This document shows, in pieces, positions 10,708-21,641 of a stretch of DNA of 64,000 bases. The position numbers and the translations under genes are program-made. How positions within the stretch are numbered: the first letter of the stretch is position 1; the number at the start of each line of letters is the position of its first letter. The notes under the pieces were generated by a model. That model saw only the letters and a program-made list of their open reading frames with translations, had not been told where the DNA came from and did not search any database. The stretch is from Panulirus ornatus (taxonomy: Eukaryota > Arthropoda > Malacostraca > Decapoda > Palinuridae): contig NC_092249.1 in the NCBI RefSeq assembly GCF_036320965.1, forward strand, positions 3,182,614-3,246,613. The letters run 5' to 3'.

Positions 10708-10926
10708 GTGTGGGCGGGGCACGTGTCATTCTCTTGACATCGTGGGCGGAGCATTATTATGCCGGCCAATCAATGAACGCCAGCTTGACATCTCGGACGG
10801 AGTTTAGACGCCTTAACCAATCAGCGCCGGGGGCTTCAATCCTGTAGGCGGGGTTTATGGATGCCCCACCAATGAACAGGTGTATTGTTAAATTATGAGT
10901 ATTTAGCCGTAATTTGCGACCAATTA
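10708..10926. promoter_or_regulatory. Alternating GC-box / CCAAT-box cluster, candidate promoter
   Basis: GGGCGGGGC at 10712, overlapping the E-box CACGTG at 10720; GGGCGGAGC at 10744; CCAATCA at 10766; a degenerate CGGACGGAG near 10795; CCAATCA at 10817; GGCGGGG at 10847; CCAATGA at 10869; CCAATTA at 10920. GC boxes and CCAAT boxes alternate about every 50 bp, as in NF-Y/Sp1-type TATA-less promoters. The layout suggests a partly decayed tandem duplication. No first exon is evident on either side, so direction is unknown. Confidence 0.4.
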
Positions 10927-10929
10927 GCA

Positions 10930-11440
10930 GCCTTCGACCCGTCATGAAGGGGGGGTGGGACGACGCGAATACCAAGTGTGCAAAACCCGACCCGTGCATA
11001 AGGGGGTTTGGGGATTTTCGCACGAGCAAAAAAAAAAGAAAAAAAATGTTTTGGAGCGTTGGTGGTGGGTGCTTACTGTCTGTCTACTTGCTTGCTCTTG
11101 ACCCCTTTGGTTTATCACTAGTCTGGCGTCTTATTCCCCTTAGCTATATTCATAATAAAAGCTCTCAACGAACCCGGATTTATGTACAACTTTTAGAATT
11201 TAAAGGCCATGGTTATCCGGGAGTTTAAAAAAAAAAAAAGAGAGAGAATGGAGCGTGGTTGGCCCCTCCGTGTCATGTCGTTTAAAGTCGCGGGTGTCAT
11301 TGTTATCAGATGGTTAGAGAAACATGGTGGGGGGGGGGGGGGTAACCAGATGTTTAACTGCTGTCTCGTGTTTGTGGTTGGGGACAGCTGTGGTGTGGCG
11401 GTGTGGTAGTGTGTGGTGTGGTAGGGGGCCTTAGCTAGAG
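10930..11440. other. Unique sequence with A- and G-runs
   Basis: Contains A-rich runs at 11029-11047 and 11226-11239 and a 13-G run near 11329. An open frame at about 10944-11228 (plus) starts just after the CCAAT cluster, but has no recognised domain and crosses an A-run; I do not call it. Confidence 0.35.
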
Positions 11441-11446
11441 GGAGGG

Positions 11447-11481
<35 letters not shown>
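11447..11481. repeat. (GT)n microsatellite
   Basis: About 16 repeats. Confidence 0.95.
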
Positions 11482-11484
<3 letters not shown>

Positions 11485-12180
11485 TACGTATTTATACAGT
11501 ACTGTTTGGTAGTTCAAGACTTGTATGTGTATTTGTAGACAATGTATTATCTATTTATGCAACACTGGGAGGGAGTTCTACACTAGTGGGGGGCCAGCCC
11601 ACCCCAACACCCCCTCCCCATCATTCGAACTTTTATTTTCTTAAGCTGTCATACGCCTTTTTGAACTTCCATGTACAGTCTGAGTTCACAAGTTCCTCAT
11701 AGAATTCGTTCTGTTCATCTACGACCCTGATAACATAACTGTACCTCCTTACATCATCTTTAACTACCAACAGAATTTGTTTCAGCTCATTAACATGTCC
11801 TCTCGTTGCTCTATATTTGTCCCCCTAGCGAAGAATTACATTACTGTTACCTCCATCAAAATGTTGTATAGACTTTGAGGTTGGGATTAAATTCTTCCTT
11901 GCTCTTCTCCATGGTAGGTAGAAATTTATGACCTCTGACCTCTCTTTTTTATTCAGCTCTCCTATTTCAAGAACTATCTTTGTTGTCCCTCTCTGGATCT
12001 TTTCTCTCTTCTTTTTTTTTTTACAGCAAACCATTTTCTTTTTCATGTGCGGTTACCCCACACGGGAAGCACTCGCCTTTTTAAACATCTCTGATGCTCC
12101 TGTGTACAGCTAGCTCGCTGGCCATTCTCAAAACCAAATACTTCAGAATCATTTTGATAGTTTGTCACAGTTTTCTGTTG
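11485..12180. other. Unique sequence, nothing recognised
   Basis: Moderate AT content with a T-run near 12010. No supported feature. Confidence 0.45.
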
Positions 12181-12188
12181 TCACAGGT

Positions 12189-12212
12189 GTATGTGTGTGT
12201 GTGTGTGTGTGT
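12189..12212. repeat. (GT)n microsatellite
   Basis: About 12 repeats. Confidence 0.9.
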
Positions 12213-12469
12213 ATCATTCATCTGTGTCACTGAGGAGGGTACTTGAGCGTTGGCAACGCCGCCACACACAGCATTAAGTGTAGGCGTTACAGCTCGTTTA
12301 TCACCCTTGAAGTCGATGCTGAATATTGCAATTGATATCACAGATTAGCGGAAATCCGACATTGCTTTTGATATACGATGGACCTTCGCCTGATGATTTT
12401 GTAAGTTATTTTCGTACCGTTGTTATATTTCCGAAGTGATAGTCGGCTGGGCCACTGTACGGTGCTGTG

Positions 12470-12775
12470 TGGAGGTAGAAGACCTCCCAAACTATCGTAA
12501 GGTAAGGTAAGGTCCCATACCCAGCTGTGGGGGTAGAAGACCTCCCAAACCATCGTAAGGTAAGGTAAGGTAAGGTGCCAGACCCCAGCTGTGGGGGTAG
12601 AAGACCTCCCAAACCATCGTAAGGTATACGTAAGGTAAGGTAAGGTCCCACACCCCAGGTGTGTAGGGGTAGAAGACCTCCCAAACCATCGTAAGGTATA
12701 CGTAAGGTAAGGTAAGGACCCACACCCCAGGTGTGTAGGGGTAGAAGACCTCCCAAACCATCATGAGGGAAGACG
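12470..12775. repeat. 55-67-bp minisatellite containing a GGTAA pentamer run
   Basis: Five copies of GGGGTAGAAGACCTCCCAA then ACCATCGTAAGGTA, with a variable number of GTAAG pentamers (GTAAGGTAAGG) inside each unit. The nested pentamer accounts for the length variation. Minus-strand open frames across it are repeat translations. Confidence 0.9.
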
Positions 12776-12779
12776 ACCC

Positions 12780-13240
12780 ATCCTATAACCAGATTTCTGA
12801 GTGTATTGTTCCGATTCATCTGCAACCGAATCTCAGAAAACACTCTCTTGCTGATATAAGTTTTGCTTGACCTTATCTTTCATCTTATACTGATAAAAAG
12901 TTATATGGCTTTTAAGTGGAAGTGTCAGAGAGCTAGAACCCTCCCACGTCCATGTTAGAAGATGTCAAAGTTGTTATTTGGCTAAGAAGATATGCCTTAA
13001 AACGACCAAGTTTTCGGTTAGAAAGAAGGTTTAGTGTTGTAAGTTGTTGGCTGGGACAAGCATCGGTTATTGAAGTTTTAGGATAAAGAGGGTTGTATGG
13101 ACCAAGTTGTGGACAGAAGAGGTCATGATAGGTGGATAATGATGATGGCAAGCGAGGTCAGCTTGGAAAGGCTTTAGGATGTGAAGTTGAACACATTGTT
13201 AAAGAAACTTGAGAGATTATTATTATTCTTTCTTTCTTCT
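12780..13240. other. Unique sequence
   Basis: No repeat family and no supported exon up to the dispersed element at 13241. Confidence 0.4.
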
Positions 13241-13470
13241 TTTAAACTATTCGCCATTTCCCGCGTTAGCGAGGTAGCGTTAGGAACAGAGGACTGGGCC
13301 TTTTTTGGAATATCCTCACCTGGCCCCCTCTGTTCCTTCTTTTGGAAAATTAAAAAAAAAAAAACGGGAGGGGAGGATTTCCAGCCCCCCGCTCCCTCCC
13401 CTTTTAGTCGCCTTCTACGACACGCAGGGAATACGTGGGAAGTATTCTTAATCCCCTATCCCCAGGGATA
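13241..13470 (+). mobile_element. 230-bp dispersed element, copy 1
   Basis: Shared with 21939-22173 (minus) and 32196-32430 (plus). It opens with TTTAAACTATTCGCC, has the core CCGCGTTAGCGAGGTAGCG, an internal A-run, GGAGGGGAGGATTTCCAG, CTTTTAGTCGCCTTC, and ends in the palindrome TATCCC-CA-GGGATA. It directly borders (TTA)n. It has no open frame and no target duplication I can identify. A non-autonomous SINE-like element is likely. Confidence 0.85.
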
Positions 13471-13524
<54 letters not shown>

Positions 13525-13627
13525 GTTATTATTATTATTGTTATTATTATTATTGTTATTATTATTATTATGATTAATATTATTATTATTATTATCATTA
13601 TTATTATTACTATTGTTACCATTATTC

Positions 13628-13672
<45 letters not shown>

Positions 13673-13680
13673 TTATCGTA
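13471..13680. repeat. (TTA)n microsatellite, interrupted
   Basis: About 200 bp of TTA/ATT trinucleotides with occasional TTG, ATG and ATC variants, starting exactly at the element's terminal palindrome. Confidence 0.95.
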
Positions 13681-13983
13681 CTTCTTAAGTCTTTATTCCC
13701 ATAAGCATTCTATATTTACCTGCTATATAAACACATATGAATAATTCTTGGCTCTTTTTAATCTCATAGCATATTTTCATGTCATCATAAGATATCCATG
13801 AATGTGCCTTTTTTTTTTTTCGCCCGTGCCATCTTAAGTCATTTAAAAAAACGAAATGTTCCTGTCACATGATCACAATCCTTATGTTGTAAATGTACAA
13901 GCGGGAATGTTGTGGTTATTGGTTTAAAAATGTGCTATGATTTTTTTTAACTCGTTTCGGATTGGTGTAGAATATTGTACATT

Positions 13984-14015
13984 TGAGAGTACATGGGAAG
14001 GACAGATAACAGGTG
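13984..14015 (+). repeat. Isolated fragment of the 65-bp GATA-palindrome repeat
   Basis: AGTACATGGGAAGGACAGAT followed by AACAGG matches the unit tandemly repeated at 16953-17205 and 41951-42275. Confidence 0.75.
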
Positions 14016-14039
14016 TGGGGTCCCCCACTGTCCCCATGT

Positions 14040-14165
14040 TTACATTATCTAGTGTGAACTTCAAGATCTAGAACATGTTTATATGGATGAAGTTCAATAT
14101 AGATTTACGTTATGTGGTGTGAACTTAAAAGATCTGGACGTGTTTATATGGATGGCTTTAGAAGA
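14040..14165 (+). repeat. Tandem duplication, about 63 bp, two copies
   Basis: Both copies share GTGTGAACTT, AGATCT and GTTTATATGGATG. Confidence 0.75.
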
Positions 14166-14298
14166 TAGATTATTTCATGGAATTTATAGAAAAAAAAGAA
14201 ATTTCTTTATGGAATTCTAACACCTGCATTGTATAGTATTTGGGTGAATGGGGGGCCTTTCAGGTCTTTAGGAGCGAGATGGGCGTCCGTTTTGCTAG

Positions 14299-14333
14299 AG
14301 AGAGAGAGAGAGAGAGAGAGTGAGAGAGAGAGA
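14299..14333. repeat. (GA)n microsatellite
   Basis: About 17 repeats with one GTGA interruption. Confidence 0.93.
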
Positions 14334-14646
14334 GGACACAAGAGAAAAGCCACCACCCCACACCCCACCCTGTGTGAAACAGGAACAGGAAGCCATCTTT
14401 TACTTTGCCTCTTGTTTGTTCGCGCTTGAGCACCTTGGTAATGACAGATGGTGTAGTGATTGACAGCCGGTACTTTGCTAGATGGATGACGTCGTGAATA
14501 CACTCAACCTTCAATTTTGTCATCAACTCTTACCGGCGTGTTGAGGGCGGGCCTTGATGATGGTGTGGTGGTTGGCTGGTTTGGGGGGAGGGGGAGGTTG
14601 TTTGCGTGGTGGTGGAGTTGAGAGCTGTCGTTGTATATAAGTTGAT

Positions 14647-14647
<1 letters not shown>

Positions 14648-14701
<54 letters not shown>
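14648..14701. repeat. (GA)n microsatellite
   Basis: About 26 repeats, positioned at the 3' side (minus strand) of the adjacent SINE and probably its tail. Confidence 0.95.
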
Positions 14702-14705
<4 letters not shown>

Positions 14706-14726
14706 TAGGGGTTGTTGCTGTAGAGA

Positions 14727-14900
14727 TAACCTGAGCCAGGTACCCATTTTATCGACCAAATCCCCCTAGAGATGGATGAACAGCTGGGTTGACTGTGGAC
14801 CGACTACCGTAACCAGGATTCGAACCTGTGCAGGCTCGACCCTGTGGGTGGCCCCGTGAATGCGTCACGGTCAGAAACGCTAACCCGTTACAACACGTGG
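14727..14900 (-). mobile_element. tRNA-derived SINE, copy 1
   Basis: Read on the minus strand: GGTTAGCGTT, then the B-box CAGGTTCGAATCCTGG, then GTAGTCGGTCCACAGTC, AACCCAGCTGTTCATCC and GGTCGATAAAATGGGTACC. The same order occurs at 39075-39244 (minus) and, up to CTGTTCATCC, at 51736-51872 (plus). A pol III B-box at a fixed place followed by a shared body is typical of tRNA-derived SINEs. The tail side borders a (GA)n run. Confidence 0.85.
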
Positions 14901-14904
14901 GAGG

Positions 14905-15210
14905 AGTCCATGATTGCTGATGGAGAGTTGTAGAATTGGTAGTTTGCTAGAGTCGGAGTTGATTGGAAGGGAGGGAGGGAAGAGGGTGTGTGGGGGGGGT
15001 TTCAAAATGCTGTGAGCTGCCTGTGTACAAGTTGTTGATAGTTGGCTGTGGTTGTGGTGTGGTGGCGGGGTTGTGTTCGTTAGAGGTTCGTGGGTTGGAG
15101 GGACAATTACCGGTGTGTTGTTGAAAGTGGAAGCTGGTTGTGTTGTGGTCAGGTTTTCACTGTGGTAGTACGGTTAGAATTAGGATTGGTTGTACCTTGT
15201 GTTAGTACAA
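14905..15210. other. GT-rich unique sequence
   Basis: G/T-biased sequence without clear periodicity. Confidence 0.4.
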
Positions 15211-15213
15211 CCA

Positions 15214-15393
15214 GCGGGCACAACCGTTGGTTCCCTTATGATGGTATGATCACCTTCTGGTTGTAAGTTGTATAATACTGTGATTGTAGTTATGACGCGG
15301 GCACAACCGTTGGTTATTGGTTCTCTTATGATGGTATTACAACCTTGTGGTTGTAAGTTGTATAAAACAGATGTACTGTGATTGTAGTTATGG
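15214..15393 (+). repeat. Tandem duplication, about 83 and 97 bp
   Basis: Two copies of GCGGGCACAACCGTTGGTT ... TTATGATGGTAT ... GGTTGTAAGTTGTATAA ... ACTGTGATTGTAGTTATG. The second copy carries two insertions totalling about 14 bp. Confidence 0.88.
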
Positions 15394-15675
15394 CTTGAAC
15401 TAGTATGATTATGTTAATTGTGGAGGTTCAATTGTGTTATGACTTGTTATATGTAACACTTAATGTTCTAACTATGTTATGAATATAGTTGTACCATCTG
15501 GTGTCATGTTGTGAGAGAGGGGGGGGGGGGAGAATTACCTTCCCACAACTTGACGGTAGAGTGGATATGGGTTGTGACATACGATCGATTGTGTAATAGC
15601 ACTGTCTTGCTGTGCTGCTGAGTGAAAGCGCTACTAGTTACTGATCAAGAGTTTACCGTGACATACATGGGTTAC

Positions 15676-16283
15676 CGGAAGTGTAGACTGATAATCTAAA
15701 CGTGACGTAAATTAGTAATTGATAATTCAAGCGTAACGTAAACTAAAAAGTGATAATTCAAACGTGACGTAAACTAGTGATTGATAATTCAAACGTGACG
15801 TAAACTAGTGATTGATAATTCAAACGCGACGTAAACTAAAAAGTGATAATTCAAACGTAATGTAAACTAAAAAGTGATAATTCAAACGTAATGTAAACTA
15901 GTAATTGATGATTCAAACGTAACGTAAACTAGTAATTGATAATTCAAACGTGACGTAAACTAGTAATTGATAATTCAAACGTGACGTAAACTAGTAATTG
16001 ATAATTCAAACGTGACGTAAACTAGTAATTGATAATTCAAACGTGACGTAAACTAGTAATTGATAATTCAAACGTGACGTAAACTAGTAATTGATAATTC
16101 AAACGTGACGTAAACTAGTAATTGATTATTCAAACGTGACGTAAACTAAAAAGTGATGATTCAAACGTGACGTAAACTAGTAATTGATTATTCAAACGTG
16201 ACGTAAAGTAGTGATTGATCATTCAAACGTGACGTAAACTAGTAATTGATGATTCAAACGTAACGTAAACTAAACTAAACTAT
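15676..16283 (+). repeat. 31-bp minisatellite, about 19 copies, each with a CRE-like site
   Basis: Unit contains AGTAATTGATAATTCAAACG and TGACGTAAACT. A second subtype has AAAAAGTGATAATTC. Most copies contain TGACGTAA, close to the CREB/ATF consensus, spaced 31 bp (about three helical turns). 31 is not a multiple of 3, so coding is excluded. Confidence 0.95.
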
Positions 16284-16365
16284 GAACTAGAGGACCATGC
16301 TACCTTCTTGCGTTCTCACGTTCTCATCATACTGTCATCCTGTTTCTACAGAATTAATTACCATG

Positions 16366-16417
<52 letters not shown>
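16366..16417. repeat. (CT)n microsatellite
   Basis: About 25 repeats. Confidence 0.96.
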
Positions 16418-16419
<2 letters not shown>

Positions 16420-16850
16420 AAATGGCTCTTTGCCTCTTCTTCATACATCACCTTTTACCTCGCCTCCTCACACTTGCGGGTGCCCTACTCACCACCTGTT
16501 ATTCCGAACACCAACAGTCGTCTTGTACAAGTCCCACTTCTCACATTTCCCCTTCCTTATAGTCCGTCTTGAAGTTTACGTCCAGTCGGTATCTCTCTCT
16601 ATATATCTCCAGCTCATTACTTCATGTCTTAATATTTCACTTTTTATTGCCCGTTTTTTTTTTTTTACGAGTGTGTCCCCTTGTTTACTTCTGTAAATGT
16701 CAAGGGCGGTATTATCACCCTTGGGTATACAGATTGGACAGTCATTCTCTGTTTAGATCTTCTTAACTCTTTTGGCTGACACTGTTTTCATTAAAAAAAA
16801 AACCTTTAAGTCACTATACCATGTGTATATGAGCGGGACTTTATCTCCAG
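16420..16850. other. Pyrimidine-biased unique sequence
   Basis: C/T-rich sequence with short open frames but no recognisable domain, and T/A homopolymers at 16656 and 16792. Confidence 0.4.
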
Positions 16851-16852
16851 AG

Positions 16853-16858
16853 GTGTGT

Positions 16859-16924
<66 letters not shown>
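16853..16924. repeat. (GT)n microsatellite
   Basis: About 35 repeats with one TATG interruption. Confidence 0.97.
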
Positions 16925-16929
<5 letters not shown>

Positions 16930-16952
16930 GTCTATCACTTCATTCATTATGC

Positions 16953-17205
16953 CTAGGGAAGGACAGATAACAGAAGACCCCGATGGTCTATGACGAGGTT
17001 ATCTGCTGGAGGACAGTACATGGGAAGGACAGATAACAGGAGATCTGATGGTCTATGACGAGTTTATCTGCTGGAGGACAGTACATGGGAATGACAGATA
17101 ACAGGAGACCTGATGGTCTATGACGAGGTTATCTGCTGGAGGACAGTACATGGGAAGGACAGATAACAGGAGACCTGGTGACCCAAAACGAAGTTATCTG
17201 GTTAT
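16953..17205 (+). repeat. 65-bp minisatellite with paired GATA sites, locus 1
   Basis: Nearly four copies. Each unit contains GGACAGATAACAG, then GACCTGATGGTCTATGACG, then AGGTTATCTGCTGGAGGAC and AGTACATGG. CAGATAAC and GTTATCTG are perfect 8-bp inverted arms, each also a GATA-factor core (AGATAA). The same family recurs at 41951-42275 and as a fragment at 13984. Confidence 0.93.
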
Positions 17206-17209
17206 CGCA

Positions 17210-17675
17210 TCTTTTAATGTTGCTTTGGCATATAATATGTTAATCTCGTGTGACTGTGATCTTTCTAACTCTCGATGTGAATTCTGCTCTGTCCTAAACT
17301 GTTCCCACTTTTCCATTACAAAGGAAGATCTCACCCATTCCTCCACATAAATCCTTTTCCAAGTGCTTATCTCGGATGAAGTAATCCATTTACCATTCCT
17401 TCTCATTTATTTCCCTACCCAGCCACTTGATTTAAGCCATTCCGCTCGCATCCACACCACCATTAGAGAGTAAGTCTCCCATCGTGTTTGCATGATTCAG
17501 GTCTTAAGATAACGTTTGTGGAATAAACCTGTGTTGACCCCTTTTGTTTACATCTCTTTTGCGTGTCGACTTAATCATGTTGACACTGATTATACCACTG
17601 AGTTTTATCTCTTCTTATTTGAAGAGCTGTTTACATGGATCCTCTTTGCCACCTATCGCACTATGCCTGTTTGCC
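17210..17675. other. Unique sequence, nothing recognised
   Basis: AT-moderate DNA with no supported exon. Confidence 0.4.

Positions 17676-17677
<2 letters not shown>

Positions 17678-17709
<32 letters not shown>
17678..17709. repeat. (TA)n microsatellite
   Basis: About 16 repeats abutting the dispersed element at 17710. Confidence 0.95.
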
Positions 17710-17713
<4 letters not shown>

Positions 17714-17874
17714 ATGAGTCCACGGGGAAAAATGAAACACGAAAAGTTCCCAAGTGCACTTTCGTGTAATAATCACATCATCAGGGGAGACACAAGAGAG
17801 AAATATAACAGTCAGTTAATATACATCGAAGAGACGAAGCTAGGACGCTATTTGGTAAACATGTGATTGTCCAA

Positions 17875-17877
<3 letters not shown>
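17710..17877 (-). mobile_element. Dispersed (TA)n-bordered element, copy 2
   Basis: Starts CCTATGAGTCCACGGGG and runs through GAAACACGAAAAGTTCCC and TTTGGTAAACATGTGATTG, then ends at CCAAAACATATA. Relative to the copy at 22.2 kb the right terminal 18-mer is absent. The hammerhead-like core lies on the minus strand. Both flanks are (TA)n. Confidence 0.75.

Positions 17878-17943
<66 letters not shown>
17877..17943. repeat. (TA)n microsatellite
   Basis: About 32 repeats on the right border of the element. Confidence 0.97.
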
Positions 17944-17944
<1 letters not shown>

Positions 17945-17945
<1 letters not shown>

Positions 17946-18560
17946 TCGTATGTGTACGTCTGTTATTATTAGATCATTATTTAATATCTTAACCTGCCAG
18001 TTGTCATCAGACTCTATTTATTGTTATAATAATGGAGAATATAAATGTATTATAACGTTTGGTGTTTATATAGATTCCTAAGTTTTTCCCCCATATTTTT
18101 TGTTGTTGTTTTGTTCTTGTTGTTTGTGCGTGAGTGCGTTGGTTTGTGTTGTGTACGGTCGGTCCGACGGCCGGATAGCGTAAATGGTAGTTGCTGTCAC
18201 CTGTCGCTTATATTAATGTTCATCCATCGGTAATCATCACCTATGAACCATGGTGAGTCATGAGCAGGACGAGGAGCAGGAGGGAGGAGGGCCCTCTTCC
18301 TCCGCCACACCTCTCCATCCCCACCATTCATCATGGGTTACTTCCCCCATCCCTCCATCCCCACCATTCATCATGGGGTACTTCCCCCATGACCACGAAC
18401 ACTGACAACACTGCTTCCTTCGACACCAACCCAAGCGCTTACGTGTGGGTTAACTTTACGTCAGGTCCTTACTTCCTCTCCCTACGATTATCCACACGGA
18501 CGACACCCCTTCACACACACCCCCCCTCCCTTAATAATACCGCTACCACGGTGTTGTTCG
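17945..18560. other. Unique sequence, C-rich after 18280
   Basis: Includes a tandem duplication of about 35 bp at 18315-18385 (CATCCCCACCATTCATCATGG twice, with ACTTCCCCCAT). No gene is supported. Confidence 0.45.
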
Positions 18561-18561
18561 A

Positions 18562-18563
<2 letters not shown>

Positions 18564-18632
<69 letters not shown>
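18564..18632. repeat. (CT)n microsatellite
   Basis: About 34 repeats. Confidence 0.97.
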
Positions 18633-18634
<2 letters not shown>

Positions 18635-18744
18635 ACCACCACCGCCGCTACCGGCGTTCTTCTTGCACCAGCCAGCTACTGTCTGTCACCACCCCAGTGG
18701 TGTCGCCTCTGTCGCTGGTGATGGAGATGGGGGTGGTGGGGGAT

Positions 18745-18822
18745 ATCACCAACAACAGCATCACCAACAGCATCACCAACACCACCACCATCACCATCAC
18801 CACCATCACCATCACCAGGCTT
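18745..18822. repeat. (CAC/ATC)n trinucleotide tract
   Basis: Repeated ATCACCAACA units followed by ACC/ATC triplets. In one plus frame it would read as poly-histidine, in another as threonine/isoleucine. There is no flanking protein signature, so it is treated as a microsatellite. Confidence 0.85.
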
Positions 18823-18903
18823 CAATATCCCGAAGGCGGCGATGCGCCATCCATGACGCAGAAACCGTCTGCTGGCGCACCACCTCCAGCGTCTCCAACA
18901 CCC

Positions 18904-19409
18904 ACGTGCTCCAGGATCGTACCGTCGTGCTCAAGGGGTCGTACCGTCGTGCTCAAGGGTCGTGCCGTTGTTCCGAAGGATCGTGCCGTCGTGCTCAAGG
19001 ATCGTACCATCGTACCAAAGGGTCGTACCAAAGGATCGTACCGTCGTGCTCAAGGATCGTACCATCGTACCAAAGGGTCGTACCAAAGGATCGTACCGTC
19101 GTGCTCAAGGATCTTACAGTCGTACCAAGATATTGCATCGTCGCGTCGTACCAAAGAATTGTACCAACGTGCTCAAGGATCGTACCGTCGTACCAAAGGA
19201 TCGTACCATCGTAACAGAGGATCGTACCATCGTGTTCAAGGATCCTACAGTCGTACTAAAGGATCGTACCACAGGATCGTACCAACGTGCTCAAGGATCG
19301 CACTGTCGTACCAAAGGATCGTACCGTCGTACCAAAGGATCGTACCCACGTGCTCAAGGATCGTACCGTCGTACCAAAACATCGCACAGTCGTACCAAAA
19401 CATCGCACC
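18904..19409 (+). repeat. 21-bp satellite family, locus 3, divergent subtype
   Basis: About 24 units, 20-22 bp. Standard units with GTCGTGCTCAAGG are mixed with a subtype in which GTCGTACCAAAGGATC replaces the second octamer, plus degenerate CATCGCACAGT units at the right end. The mixture is irregular, unlike the uniform array at 24 kb. Several plus frames remain open through it; none is called. Confidence 0.9.
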
Positions 19410-19414
19410 ACCCC

Positions 19415-20333
19415 TCCTCTGTGCTCAATATGACAACACCAGACACCCACCCCCCCTCAGTAAACGCCACAATTAAACCAGTTTTGGTCGGATCCGTCAA
19501 GATCTTACCAGCTATTTCTCGACGCTCATAAAGTGCCGGAAGATTTTATGGTCTTATTGTGAGTGTGTGAGCACGGATTTATGGGGGGGGGGGGGGGGGG
19601 GTCTTATATCCCCCCCACCCACCACCCCGGGAAAACCTCTTCACATGACAGATATCGTGGAAATTGGCCGGAATTTTCTTAGCATTTGTATCAAGATGTT
19701 TTGAACGAGGAGTTTTCTCCCAGAGTTATTTTTGTTTTTTTATTAATTTTTTTTGTTAAGATGTCCTTCCCCTCTCCCTTTTTTTTTTTTTGTTTTTTTT
19801 CTGTGGATGTTTTCAATAACTGTTGGTATGATTTTTGTATTTTTGTTTTTAAATGCTTTGTTTATTGGTGATTTAAGCGGCTTGGTTTTTTTTATATTGG
19901 TGTTTGAAGTGGTTTGCATTTTTGGTGTTTTAAACGCTGTTCTTTTAGAGTTTTGATCGTTTTTTTTTGTAATGTTGTGAATGAATTGTGGTGTTTTGAA
20001 TTCATTTTAAAGAATTCGTTTTGTGTTTTAAATGCCTTATTTTTTTGGCGTTTTAAACTGTTGGGCTTTAAACACTGTCTTCCTGCGTTTTAACCTGTTC
20101 CTTGCTATAAATGCATTGTTTTTTTTTATAGAAATTTAAACGTTTTGTTGTGTGGTGTTGCAAGTACTGTGTCTTGGGCGTTTTAAACGCTCAGTCTTGA
20201 GGTGAGTCTTGTTATGTGCAGAGTTTTAAAAGCTTCACTCGGTGAGTTTAAACGTACTACGTAGGTGGGTGCATGAAACTGTGTTTTGTGCATTATTTTT
20301 TGAACGCTGCGTTGCCTTGGTGCTATATCTCCC

Positions 20334-20335
<2 letters not shown>
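19415..20335. repeat. G-run, then T-rich degenerate repeat around GTTTTAAACG
   Basis: 19 consecutive G at 19583-19601. From about 19740 to 20270 the plus strand is T-rich, with a loosely recurring GTTTTAAACGCT or GCGTTTTAA motif every 30-50 bp (for example near 19928, 20050, 20086, 20180 and 20248). This looks like an old, heavily decayed minisatellite. Confidence 0.55.

Positions 20336-20409
<74 letters not shown>
20336..20409. repeat. (TA)n microsatellite
   Basis: About 37 repeats. Confidence 0.97.
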
Positions 20410-20411
<2 letters not shown>

Positions 20412-20559
20412 TTTTTTTTTTTCCTCTCCAATAAACCTTGTGCGGACAATAGTTTTGTGATTACGCTCGTAGTGAAATGTTGTCAGGCCATTAATGTCAG
20501 CTTCAATGGGTGAGGTTCTTATAGTGAAGTTTCCCCATGGTAAGAGACGATGGAAAACG

Positions 20560-20790
20560 GGAATTATTCCCTCTCCTCCTCTTCTTCTTCTTCTTCTCTT
20601 TCCTTATCCTTCCTCTTCTCATCTTCTTCCCTAATTCCTTATTCTTCTTTTTTAATTCCTTATCCACCCACCCACCCCTCCGACCCCTCTTCTCATCTTC
20701 CCTCATTCCTTGTCCTTCCTCTTCTCATTTTCTTTCATCTTTCCTTATCCTACCTCTTCTCATCTTCTCTCTCTTTTGTTAGTCTCTCCT
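20560..20790. repeat. Polypyrimidine degenerate repeat
   Basis: C/T-only stretch with recurring CTTATCC or CTTGTCC, TTCCTCTTCTCAT blocks, about five copies of a 25-60 bp unit. Confidence 0.7.
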
Positions 20791-20829
20791 CCTTTATTAT
20801 CACATATAATATTTCTGTGGTCGTTTAGT

Positions 20830-21060
20830 GTCATCTTTTTCGTTTGAATTTATGACCATATTTTTCCCCTCCTCTCCTTTATCTTCTCCTGTAACCTCAC
20901 TATAACTCTTACAAGCACGAAGCTGCGCTCCGCTCAGGAGCAGGGTAATGCTGAACCCTTCACCAGGGAGAAAGACCACGACGAGACTCAACTCCTCTCC
21001 AGCCCATTGATTTCTGCTGCAGGCGGAGTTCGGTAACACCCATATTTTTACGCATTTCTG
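20830..21060. other. Unique sequence
   Basis: No repeats. No supported exon. Confidence 0.35.
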
Positions 21061-21061
21061 C

Positions 21062-21126
<65 letters not shown>

Positions 21127-21341
21127 AACACACTTGTTTAGCGATAGGGCGAAACAAGCTTAGCTAACCAGGGGTAAATACTGTAGGGTACTGGAGAATT
21201 CTAAAGCCATTTTGACAGCAATACGAGGCTGGGGATGAGGACCCCCCTCCCCCCCCCCTTGTGTAGTAGCTGGACTTAAGCACTACCCCCCCCCCCCACC
21301 CCCACCCCCCAGTGTGCGAAAGCGGATGATCACTAACTGGG

Positions 21342-21389
<48 letters not shown>

Positions 21390-21425
21390 AAGCGTTTAAA
21401 CGCACACAGAGAAACGTACATGACG

Positions 21426-21484
<59 letters not shown>

Positions 21485-21595
21485 TAGATATTTGTAATTA
21501 CCTGTTTGTACGTTAATGAGAAGGAGCTCAATGCTCGTGTGATCTAGAAATAAGTTATCTCCACCAGCCTATTGATAAATGCATTACTGCATTCG

Positions 21596-21637
<42 letters not shown>
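21062..21637. repeat. Cluster of four CA/GT microsatellites
   Basis: (CA)n at 21062-21124 and 21348-21388; (GT)n at 21429-21481 and 21600-21637. C-runs at 21242-21260 and 21286-21310 lie between them. The first two and last two are in opposite orientation, so CA and GT tracts can pair across the cluster. Confidence 0.95.

Positions 21638-21639
<2 letters not shown>

Positions 21640-21641
<2 letters not shown>

Noticed and set aside
12500..12720. GGTAA runs as telomere repeats
   Set aside because: The pentamer is part of a larger 55-67-bp minisatellite and differs from TTAGG.
18260..19531. Overlapping frames of 150-260 codons at 18.3-19.5 kb
   Set aside because: They combine (CT)n, (CAC)n and the 21-bp repeat; no non-repeat domain.
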